DNA from: Nocardia arthritidis
GTDB taxonomy: Bacteria > Actinomycetota > Actinomycetes > Mycobacteriales > Mycobacteriaceae
Length of the DNA: 64,000 nucleotides
NCBI RefSeq assembly: GCF_011801145.1
Contig: NZ_CP046172.1
Coordinates: 8,928,001 to 8,992,000 of the forward strand
Direction: 5' to 3'
Part shown: positions 51,001 to 63,000 of the stretch, in pieces
Numbering within the stretch: position 1 is the stretch's first letter
Layout: each line of letters starts with the position of its first letter
Notes under the pieces: generated by a model
What the model was told of the DNA's origin: nothing
Databases searched by the model: none
The model's input: the letters and a program-made list of their open reading frames with translations, nothing else
Program-made: the position numbers and the translations under genes

Positions 51001-54000
51001 GGTAGCCCAGCAGGCCGTAGCCGATGCCCTTGTCCGGCACCGAAAGCAGCTGTTCCTTGACCGCCTTGATGGCCTGGCCGAGCGCCGGGCCGCCGGCGAA
51101 TGCGGCGTCGACATCGATACCGGACAGTTCGAAGCGGACCGGGAAGATCGCGGTGAACCAGCCCACCGTGCGCGACAGATCCGCGCCCGGCACCACCTCT
51201 TCCTCGCGGCCGTGGCCCTCCAGCCGCAGCAGCAGCGCGTCGTCGGTGCGCGTACCCGCCTTGCGCGCACGCCATTTCGCGGTCGCCAGTGCGAGCGCGG
51301 TGAGCAGGCCGTCGTTCACGCCGCCGTGGAACAGCGCGGGCACCGTGGTGAGCAGCGCCTTCGTCACCTCGGCCGAGACCTCGACCTGCAGCTTCTCGAT
51401 GACACCCGATACGTCGACCGCCGGATCCATCGGCCGCGCGGTGAGCAGCGGATCGGCGGTGCCGACCACCGAGCGCCAGTAATCGAGTTCGGCGGTACGG
51501 CCCTCGCTCTGAGCCTCGCGCTCGAGCGCGTGCGCCCAGGCCCGCATCGATGTCGCGGGCGCGACCAGCTCGGGCTCCTGTCCCGCGGTGAGCTGACCCC
51601 ACGCGGTCACGAAGTCCGGCACCAGGATTCGCCAGGTGACGCCGTCGACCACCAGGTGGTGGCCGACCACGATCAGGCGGCCCATCTGTCCGGCGGTCGC
51701 CGGATCCAGCCAGACGAACCGGATCACGACGCCCGCGGCCGGATCCAACCGGTCGAGCGCGGAATCCAATGCCGCCGAGGCGACTTCGAGCAGTTCGGCC
51801 TCGTCGGTGTATTCGACCCGATCGATCAGCGCGTCGACGTCGACGGTGCCGGGCGCGGCGGTCTCGAGCACGAGGCCGTCACCGTCGTCGTACAGCCGGG
51901 CACGTAGCATGTCGTGCCGATCGATAACCGCGCCAACGGTTTTCGCGATACCAGCGCGATCGATACCGGCGGGCAGCTCCAGCGCCATGGTCTGGTTGAA
52001 CCGGCCGAACGAACCCGGCCGCTCGGCCATGAACCGGACCACCGGGGTCAGCGGCATCCGGCCGACACCGCCGCCCGGCAGTTCGGCCAGCACCGCAACG
52101 GCGGGTGCGGCGGCGTCGGCGGTCTCGGCCACCGCGGCCAGCCCGGCCACCGTGCGCTGCTCGAAAACCTGTCGCGGCGTGAAGATCACCCCGCGCGCCT
52201 TGGCCCGCGACACCAGCTGGATCGACACGATCGAATCGCCGCCGAGCGCGAAGAAAGAGTCGTCGACGCCCACCCGCTCCAGGCCGAGCACCTCGGCGAA
52301 GACCTCGGCGATGGTGTGCTCCACCGGCGTGCGCGGCGCGCGGAATACGACCTCGGTCGCGAATACCGGCTCCGGCAACGCCTTCCGGTCCAGCTTGCCG
52401 ACCGGGGTGAGCGGCACCCGGTCGATCACCATGACCGACGACGGCACCATGTAGGCGGGCAGCCGCTCCTCGACGTGCGCGGTGAGCGCCGCTACGTCGA
52501 TCGAATAGCCGTGTGTCGCAACAACATACGCGACCAAGGACACCGCGCCCGCGGAGTTCTTGTGGCCGATGGTCACCGCGAAGTCCACGCTCGGATGCGA
52601 GGCCAGCGCGGCGTCGATCTCGCCCAGCTCGATGCGGAAACCGCGCACCTTCACCTGGAAGTCGGAGCGGCCGACGTACTCCACCTCGCCGGTCCGGGTC
52701 CAGCGGACCACGTCACCGGTGCGGTACATCCGCGCACCGGGCACATAGGGATTCGCGACGAACCGCTCCGCGGTCAGACCCGGCCGGGCATGGTAGCCGC
52801 GCGCCAGCTGCACGCCCGACAGATACAGCTCACCCGCGACACCCACCGGGACGGGCCGCAACCGGCCGTCGAGAATCAGCGATTGCATGCCGCGCACCGG
52901 GCCGCCGATGGTGACCCGGTCGCCCTGGGCCAGCGCATCGCTGATGTTCGTCATGATGGTGGTCTCGGTGGGGCCGTAGCCGTTGTGGAAGCGGCGGCCC
53001 GAATCGTCTTGCGCGCCACCCCACTTCGTCACCATGTCGGCGGGCACCGCCTCGCCGCCGGCGACGATCACCCGCATATCGGCGAGCGCGTTCGGATCCA
53101 GCGAGGCCAGCACCGACGGGGTGATGAACGCGTGGGTGACCCGCTCGCGCCGGATCAGCTCGGTCAGCTCCTCGCCGCCGTAAACACCGGGCGGGCAGAC
53201 CACCAGGGTGCCGCCGCGGCCGATCGCGAGCAGGAACTCCAGGATCGACGCGTCGAAGCTCGGCGAGGCGAAATGCAGTGCGCGCGTATCGGAATCGACC
53301 GCGTAGCGCTCGTTCTGCTCGGCGCGGAAGTTGGCGAGGCCCGCATGGGTGACCACGACGCCCTTCGGCACGCCCGTCGAACCCGAGGTGTAGATGACGT
53401 ACGCCGGATGCTCCGGACGCAGCGGGCGCACCCGATCATCATCCGAGATCGCGGACGCGGCGTACTCGTCGAGCGCGAGCTCGTCCAGCACCAGCCAGTC
53501 CACCGATTCGGGCAGCTCGGCGCGGACAGACGAAACCGTAAGGCCCACCGGCGATCCGGAGTCGGTCACCATATGCGCGATGCGGTCGGCCGGGTAGGCC
53601 GGGTCCACCGGGACGAATGCCGCACCGGTCTTGCTCACCGCCCATTCGGCGAAATACGAGTCGTCGGAACGCGGAACCGCGACGGCCACCAGATCCTCGG
53701 TGCCGATGCCGCGCTCGATCAGCAAGCGCGCCAAGCGGTTCGAGCGCTCGTCGAGGTCGCCATAGGACAGACTTGTCCCCTGGAATACGACGGCGGTCGC
53801 CTTCGGATCGTGCGCGACGGCCTCGGCCAGCAGCTCGGGCAGCGTCTGGAGCGGCTCCGCGGGCGCACCGGTCCGCGCGATCAGATCGTCCCGCTCGGCG
53901 GCGTCGAGCACGTCGATCGCACCGACGGCGATGGCCGGATCCGTTGCGACGGCATCGAGTACCCGCTGCCAGCGGTCGATGATCTCGGCGGCGGTCGGCT

Positions 54001-57000
54001 CGTCGAACAGTTCGGTGGCGTAGGTGAGCGCCAGCGTCATTCCGCCGCGGTCGTTTTCGGACAGCGTGAACTGGAGATCGAAGCGCGCGACGCTCTCCTC
54101 CAGATCCAGCGCGGCCACCGAAAGGCCCGGCAGTTCGAAGGTGGTGCGGTCCAGGTTCTGGAAGGCCAGCATCACCTGGAACAGCGGGTTGCGCGCCTGC
54201 GACCGTTGCGGTGCCAGCAATTCCACCAGCCGCTCGAACGGCACATCGGCATTGCCGTACGCGTCGAGGTCGGTCTTGCGGACCCGGTCGAGCAGTTCGG
54301 TGAACGATTCGCCGGGTTCCACGCCGGTGCGCAGCACCAGCGTGTTCACGAACATGCCGACGAGATCGTCGAGCGCCTGCTCGCCGCGGCCCGCCATCGG
54401 CGTGCCGATCGCGATATCGTCGCCGCCGGACAGCCGGGCCAGCAGCACCGCGAGCGCACCGTGCATGACCATGAACAGCGAGGCGCCGCGTTGCCGCGCA
54501 ACGTTTTCCAGCTCGCCGACGAGTGCGGCGGGCAGCTCCCGGTGCAGCGTCGCGCCGCGCAGCGAGGCGACTGCGGGGCGCGGCCGGTCGGTCGGCAGCG
54601 CCAACTCGTCCGGCACGCCGTCCAGCGCCCGCTTCCAGTGCGCGACCTGGCGGGCCATCAGCGATGCCGAGTCGTCCTCCGAGCCGAGGACTTCGCGCTG
54701 CCAGATGGCGTAGTCGGCGTACTGCACCGCCAGCGGCGCCCAGCCGGGCGCGCTGTCCTGGGTGCGCGCGGTGTACGCCAACATCACGTCGCGGCTGAGC
54801 GGGCCCATCGAGAAGCCGTCGCCCGCAATGTGATGCACGACGACGACCAGCACATGCTCGGCGTCGCCCGCTCGGTAGAGCCGGGTGCGCAGCGGAACCT
54901 CTTCGGCCACATCGAATCCGGTGTAGACGAATTCGGTGACCTCGCGGGTCAGCTCGGCCGGGTCCACCGGCACCGGGTGCAGATCGAGCGCGATCTCCTC
55001 CGCGGGCACGATCACCTGGACCGGAATGCCGCCGTGCTCCGGATATCTGGTGCGCAGCGATTCGTGGCGGCGCACCACGTCGGCGATCGCCAGCCGCAAT
55101 GCGTCGACGTCCAGCGTGCCGGACAGCCGGATGGCCATCGGCAGGTTGTATGCCGCAGACGACTTGTCGTACTGGTTCAGGAACCACATGCGCTGCTGCG
55201 CGAACGACAGCGGCACCAGTTCATCCGCGGTGCGCGGACGGGCGACCAGGCTGGCGCGCGCCTCACCGGTGTGCGATTCCAGCCGTGCCGCAAGGGCTTC
55301 CACGCTCGACGCCTCGAACAGCGCGCGCACCGGGACGGTGACGCCCAGCGCCGCGCCGATCCTGGCGACCACCCGGGTCGCGATCAGCGAGTTGCCACCG
55401 AGATCGAAGAAGTCGTCGTCGACGCCGACCTGGTCCAGGCCGAGCACATCGGCGAACACTTCCGCGACGGTCTCCTGGATCGGATTCACCGGCGCGCGGA
55501 AGGTTTTCACCTGCGCCGCCGGTGCGGGCAGCGCCCGCCGGTCCAGTTTCCCGTTGACGGTCAACGGAATCCACTCGAGCCGCACCATGGCCGCCGGGAC
55601 CATGTACGCGGGCAGTTGTTCGGCCGCGCCGTTGCGCACCACCTCGAGCTCGAGCTCGGCATCGGGTTCGGCGACGACGTAGGCGACGATCCGCCGATCG
55701 CCCGGCTGATCCTCGCGAACGATGACGGCGGCCTGCGCGACGCCCGGCTGGGCCAGCACCGCGGCCTCGATCTCACCGAGTTCGATGCGGAAACCGCGGA
55801 CCTTCACCTGATCGTCGGCGCGGCCGAGGTATTCGAGCTCGCCGTGCCGGTTCCAGCGGGCGAGGTCGCCGGAGCGGTACAGGCGGGCCCCGCCCGGATC
55901 GAGCGGGTTCGCCACGAAACGGGTCGCGGTCAGGTCCGGGCGGCCGAGGTAGCCGCGCGCCAATTGTGGTCCGGCGACATACATTTCACCCGCGACGCCC
56001 ACCGGCACCGGCCGCAGCCTGGCGTCCAGCACATACACCCGCAGGCCCGCGATGGCGCGGCCGACAACACTGCCGGAGGCGGCGGCGATGGTGGCGGCGT
56101 CCAGCGCCCGGTACGACACGTGCACCGTGGTCTCGGTGATGCCGTACATGTTGACCAGCAGCGGCGCTGAATCGCCGTGCCGGGCAACCCAATCCGACAG
56201 ACGGCGCAGCTCCAGCGCCTCACCGCCGAACACCACGTAGCGCAGCGCGAGCGGCTGGGCGTCCGGTGCGGCGTTGCGATCCGCCTCGGCCAGTTGGTAG
56301 AACGCCGACGGGGTCTGGTTGAGTACCGTAACCCGCTCGGCGCGCAGCAGTTCCAGGAACTGTTCGGGCGAGCGGGTGGTGAAGTAGTCGACCACCACCA
56401 GCGTGCCGCCGAACAGCAGCGGGCCCCACAGCTCCCACACCGAGAAGTCGAAGGCGTAGGAGTGGAACAGCGTCCACACATCGTCGGGGCCGAAACCGAA
56501 TTCGCGATCGGTATTCGCGAACAGCCGCACCACATTCCGGTGCGAGACCGCGACACCCTTCGGGCGCCCCGTCGAACCGGAGGTGTAGATGACGTACGCG
56601 ACGTGATCCGGGGTCAGCGCCGCCCGGCGGTCGGCGTCGGTGACGGGCGCGTCGTCGGCGTCCTCCACATTGCCGGTCTCCACGGCGAATCCGTCGACCA
56701 CCACGACCGGCAGGTGCTCGGGCACCTCGACCTGCACGGTGGAATCGATGACGACGCCGGTCGGGCGCGCGTCGGCGAGCACATAGGCGATGCGCTCGGC
56801 CGGGTTGGTCGGATCCACCGGCACATAGCCCGCACCGGTTTTCACGACCGCGAGCAGCGCGACGACCAGATCCAGCGAACGCGGCAGGATCACCGCGACC
56901 AGCGATTCCGGACCGGCGCCATCGGCGATCAGCCTGCGCGCCAACACATTCGCGCGCCGATCCAGCTCGGCGTAGCTCAGCGCCTCCGCACCGAACCGCG

Positions 57001-60000
57001 CGGCAGTGCGGTCCGGATGCGCGGCCACCGCGGCGTCGAACAGCCGAACCAGCGTGGTATCCGGATCCGCGAACAGGCCGCTGCCCGCATCCGCGCCGGA
57101 GGACACCCAGCGCTGCGAAACATCAAGGCGCTCGGCCTCACCCAGCAGATCGATATCGCCGACGGCGAGCTCCGGATCCTCGGTGATGCCGCGCAGGATC
57201 CGCACCAGGCGGTCCGCGAAGGATGCGACCGTCTCCGGGTCGAACAGGTCGGTGGCGTAGTTCCACGACATGGCCAGCCCGCCGTCGCGGGCCGCGCCGA
57301 CGGTCAGCTGCACATCGAATTTCGCGGTGCCGGGGTCGAATTCGACGACATCGACATCGAGACCGGGGAGCCGCACGGTGTCGATTTCGGTGGCCGAGGC
57401 GGCCTCGAAGGTCAGGCCCACCTGGAACAGCGGGTGATGCGCCTGCGACCGGGCCGGGCTGATGACGTCCACCAGCCGCTCGAACGGCACATCGGCATTC
57501 GCGAAGGCGGACAGGTCCGTTCGGCGCACCTGCTCCAGCAGATCGACGAACCGGGTGCCCGGCTCGACCCGGCTGCGCAGCACGAGCGTATTGACGAACA
57601 TGCCGACCAGATCGTCGAGCGCGCGCTCACCGCGGCCCGCGATCGGGGTGCCGATGGCGATATCGGTGCTGTTGGACAGCCTGCCCGCCCATGCGGCCAG
57701 CGCGGCGTGCACCACCATGAACAGCGTCACCCCGCGCGAGCGCGCGAGTTCGGCCAGCGCGTCGTGCAATTCGGCATCGATCGAGAAGCCGTGCGTGCCA
57801 CCGGCATTGGAGGCGATCTCCGGGCGCGGGCGGTCCGCGGGCAGTTCGATCTGGTCCGGCAGGTCGCGCAGCTGTTCGGTCCAGTACGCGATCTGCTTGG
57901 CCGCCACCGAATCCGGATCGTCCTCGGCGCCGAGCACCGCGCGCTGCCACAGCGCGTAATCGGCGTACTGGACGTCCAGCGGAGCCCAGGTGGGGGTCTC
58001 GCCGCGCATCCGCTCGGTGTACGCCACCACGATGTCGCGCAGCAGCGCGCGCAGCGAGAAGCCGTCCGAGCTGATGTGGTGCATCACGAGCACCACGACG
58101 TGGTTCGTGTCGTCCAGGCGCAAAAGGTTTGCCCGGAAGGCGATTTCGTTCGTGACATCGAAGTGGACGCTGGCCAGCTCGACGATTCGGGCCGGCAGCG
58201 CGGCCGCCGCGACGGTCTCCGACGGCAGCCGGAACCGCATCTCCGAGACCGGCAGCACCCGCTGGTAGCCGGTGCCGTCCACCTCCGGGTACACGGTGCG
58301 CAGCGCCTCGTGCCTGGCCAGCACGTCCGCGATGGCCGCGTGCAGCGCGGTGGCATCGATGGTTCCGGTGAGCCGGATGGCGACCGGGATATTGTTCACT
58401 GCGGTCGCGCTGTCGAAGCGGTTCAGGAACCACATCCGCTGCTGTGCCAGCGACAGCGGCACCAGCTGTGCGGTCTCGCCGTTCGGCAGGGTCACCGGCG
58501 CGGGCCGCTCCTGCGGCTCCAGCGGGGCCCGGCCGCCCTGTCCCGCAGCGGATTCCACGCGTGCGGCCAGTGCGACGACGGTCGGCGCCTCGAAGAGGGT
58601 GCGCACCGGGATCTGCGCGTCGAGCGCCTCACCCAGCCGCGCCGCGACCTGGGTCGCGATCAGCGAGTTGCCGCCCAGCTCGAAGAAATCGTCGTCCAGG
58701 CCGACCCGCGGCGCGCCGAGCACCTCGGCGAAGACGCCCGCGACGATCTCCTCCACCGGAGTCGTCGGCGCGCGGAACACCTTGGCCTCGAAAACCGGTG
58801 CGGGCAGCGCCCTTCGATCCAGCTTGCCGGAGGCATTGAGCGGGAACGCCGCGAGCACGACATAGGCCGCGGGCACCATGTAGGCCGGAAGCTGTTGTGC
58901 CAGTGTGGCTTTCACGGCGTCGAGGTCGATCGAGCGATCCGCGTCGGCGACCAGGTAGGCCACCAGCTGATCGCCCGTGCGCTCATCGGTGCGCACCAGG
59001 ACCACCGCCTGCGCCACCGCGGCCTGCGCGGTGAGCGCGTTCTCGATCTCGCCGAGCTCGATCCGCAGACCGCGCAACTTCACCTGGAAGTCGGTGCGGC
59101 CCAAGTACTCCAGCTCACCGTTTGCCGTCCATGCCACCAGGTCGCCGGTGCGGTACATCCGTGCCGCGTCGCCGAACGGATTCGCGACGAACCGCTCGGT
59201 GGTCAGATCCGGGCGCGTGACATAGCCGTGCGCCAACTGCACACCCGCGAGGTACAGCTCGCCCGGCACACCGACCGGAACCGGCCGCAACCGCGAATCC
59301 AGCACGTACACCTGGGTGTTGAACACCGGGGCGCCGATCGGCACCGATGCGGTGTCGGCCTCGGTCACCTCGTGGAAGGTGACGTCGACCGCGGCCTCCG
59401 TCGGGCCGTACAGGTTGTGCAGGCGCGCACCGGTCAGCTCGATCAGGCGCTGAGCGGCGTTGGCGGGCAACGCCTCACCGGAGGCGAAGACATTCCGCAG
59501 GCTGGTGCAATCGGCCGCGCGGTCCTCCGCGACAAACACCGAAAGCAGCGACGGCACGAAATGCGCCGTGGTGACGTGTTCCTCGACGATCAGCCGGGCC
59601 AGGTAGGCCGGGTCGCGATGACCGTCCGGCCTGGCGACCACCAGCCGCGCACCGACCTGCAAGGGCCAGAAGAACTCCCACACCGAAACGTCGAAGGTGG
59701 CCGGGGTCTTCTGCAGCACAACGTCATCCGCGGACAGGCCGTACGCGGCGTGCATCCACACCAGGCGGTTGACGATCGCCTGATGCGAGACCGCGACGCC
59801 CTTCGGCCGTCCGGTCGAACCCGACGTGAAGATCACGTACGCGGTATTCGCCGGGCGCAGCGGCTTGTGCCGGTCGGCGTCGGTCAGCGGCGCGTCCGAG
59901 AACTCGGACAGGTCGAGCTGATCGATGCGCACCTCGCGCCCGTACGCGGAGTCCAGATCGGCGCCCGCGGTGAGCACCCGCACCGGTCCGGCGGTCTCCA

Positions 60001-63000
60001 GGATGTAATCGATGCGCTCGGCCGGGAAGTCCGGATCCACCGGAACATACGCGCCACCGGCGGCATTCACGGCGTACATGCCGACGACGAGGTCGATCGA
60101 GCGCCGCATGCCAAGGGCCACATACGATTCCGGACCGACACCGGCCTGCTTGAGCCAGCGCGCCAACCGGTGCACCCGACCGGCGAACTCGGCATAGGAC
60201 AGACTTGTCCCCTCGAACGTGACAGCCGTCGCGTCCGGGGTGCGCGCCACCTGCGCCTCGAACATGGAAACCAAGGTGGCGGCGGCATTTCCGTCGACAG
60301 CGGTCAGCGCGGCATCGATCGGGAATTCGGTGGCGTTCCACTGGTCGAGCACCAGCGCGCGCTCATCGCCGTCGAGCAGTTCGATATCGCCGACCGAGAC
60401 GGTGGGTTCGGCGATGATGCCGCGCAACACCCGAACGAACCGGTCCGCGAACACATTCGCGAAGTCGGCGTCGAAAAGGTCGGTGGCGTAGACGAGTTCG
60501 GCATCCATGGCCGCGTCCGCGCCGGGCACCTCGCTCAGCGTCAGCTGCAGATCGAACTTCGCGGTCGGCGAATCGACGCCGAGCTCGGATACGGTCAGGC
60601 CGGGCAGTTCCAGCGTGGTGCGGCCCAGGTTCTGGAACGACAGCATCACCTGGAACAGCGGATGCCGCGCCTGCGAACGCGCCGGGTTCAGCACCTCCAC
60701 CAGCCGCTCGAACGGCACATCCGCATGTGCGAACGCCTGCAGATCCCGCTCGCGCACCTGGGCGAGCAGATCGGTGAAGGCGGTGGCGGCATCCACCTCG
60801 GCGCGCAGCACCAGAGTGTTGACGAACATGCCGACCAGGTCGTCGAGCGCCTGCTCACCGCGACCGGCCACCGGGATGCCTACGGCGATATCGCCGGACC
60901 CGCTCAACCGGGCGAGCAATGCGGCGAATGCGCTGTGCACCACCATGAACAGCGTCGCGCCGTTATCGCGCGCCACCCCGTTCAACGCGTCGATCAGCTC
61001 GGCGGGCACTCGGAAACGATGCGTTCCGGCCCGGTAGGACGCGACCGCGGGACGCGGGTTGCCCGGCAGACGTAGTTCGTCGGGCAGCCCGGCCAGCGCA
61101 CCGCGCCAGTAGTCGAGCTGCTCGGAGATCAGCGAGGTCCGATCGTCCTCGGAGCCGAGCGTTTCCCGCTGCCACAGCGCGTAATCCACGTACTGGACCG
61201 GCAGCGGCGACCAGCCCGGCTCGGCTTCTCCGGTGCGCGCGACATAGGCCATCATCATGTCGCGGACCAGCGGCCGCATCGAGAAGCCGTCTGCCGCGAT
61301 GTGGTGCACGACCACGACAAGCACGTAGTCCTGCTCGCCGATCTGGTAGACGCGCAGCCGCACCGGCGGTTCGGCGGTGACGTCGAAACCGCGGGTCACG
61401 AATTCGCGCAGCAGATCGGGCAATTCGCCCTCGGCCGCCTGCACCACGTCGAGCGCGGGCAGCGCCCTGGTGGACGACAAGACCTTCTGGTAGGCCACGC
61501 CGCCCTGGGACGGGTAGATGGTGCGCAGCGATTCGTGTCGCGCGACGACGTCGGCGACGGCGCCGCGCAGCGCCGCCAGATCCAGTGCGCCGGTGAGCCT
61601 TACGGCCGCGGGAATGTTGTTCGCGGCCGAGTCGGCATCGAAGCGGTTGAGGAACCACATGCGCTGCTGGGCCAGCGACAGCGGCGGGTACTCCGGCCGC
61701 TGCCGCGCGGTGAGCGCTTGGCGCGCACCGGATCCCGCATGCGATTCGACGCGGGCCGCGAGCGCGGCGACGGTGGGCGCCTCGAACATCGCGCGCACAC
61801 CGATATCGGCGTTCAGCGCGGCGCTCAGGCGGGCCACCACCTGGGTGGCGACCAGTGAGTTGCCGCCCAGTTCGAAGAAATCGTCGTCGACGCCGACGCG
61901 TTCGACGCCGAGCAGATCGGCGAAGATACCCGCGACGATCTCCTCGATCGGGGTCGACGGTGCACGGAACACCTTGGCCTCGAACACCGGTGCTGGCAGC
62001 GCCTTGCGATCCAGCTTGCCCGACGCGTTCACCGGGAAGGCGTCCATGATCATCAGCGCGGCCGGAACCATGTAGCCCGGCAGCGAACCCGCGAGCCCGG
62101 CCTTGACCGCATCCGGATCGATGGTCGAATCCGGTTCCGCGACAAGGTAACCCACCAGCTGGTCGCCCGCGTGCGCATCGGTGCGCAGCACGACGACCGA
62201 CTGCGCGACGCCCGGCTGGGCCAGCAGCGCGGCCTCGATCTCGCCGAGCTCGATCCGCAGACCGCGCAACTTCACCTGGAAGTCGGTGCGGCCCAAGTAC
62301 TCCAGCTCACCATCGGCCGTCCAGGTGACCAGGTCACCGGTCCGATACATCCGCGCGCCATCGCCGAACGGATTGGCCACGAACCGATCCGCCGTGAGGT
62401 CGGGGCGGTCGAGGTAGCCGAGCGCGAGCTGATCGCCCGCCAGATACAGCTCACCCGCGACACCGGCCGCGACCGGATGCAGCCGGCCGTCGAGCACGAA
62501 AACCTTGGTGTTCCAGACGGGGCGGCCGATCGGCACCGACACCATATCCGCGTCGGTGGCCTCGTGATAGGTCACGTCGACGGCGGCCTCGGTCGGGCCG
62601 TACAGGTTGTGCAGCCGCGCGCCGGTCAGCTCGCGCAGCCGCGCCGCGGTCGGCGCGGGCAGCGCCTCACCGGAGGCGAAGACCTGGCGCAGCGTGGAAA
62701 CGTTTGCCGCGTCGCCGTTTTCATTGCCGAGGGTGGCAACGAATACCGAAAGCATCGACGGCACGAAATGCGTCGTGGTGACGCCGTGTTCGGCGATCAC
62801 CTGCGCCAGATACACCGGATCGCGATGACCATCCGGCTTCGCGACCACCAGCCGCGCGCCGACCTGCAAGGGCCAGAAGAACTCCCACACCGAAACGTCG
62901 AAGGTGGCCGGAGTCTTCTGCAGCACAACGTCATCCGAGCCGATCGGATATTCGTGCTGCATCCACAGCAGGCGGTTGACGATCGCCCGATGCGAAACCG

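Noticed and set aside
30986..51661. The two E domains as extra condensation domains
   Set aside because: They follow LGGDS carriers, lack the LSxAQQRMWF opening, and carry [10 protein letters not shown] and FNYLGR motifs typical of epimerases. DCL-type C domains follow both.
27902..61075. Very long plus-strand open frames opposite the NRPS (for example 30791-34507, 38315-46864, 51914-56170 and 56177-61075, up to 2,849 codons)
   Set aside because: They are the antisense of the C, A and E domain sequence in a high-GC gene, where stops are rare. Their composition (Arg/Gly/His/Gln-rich repeats), repetition with module spacing and lack of ribosome sites mark them as shadows.
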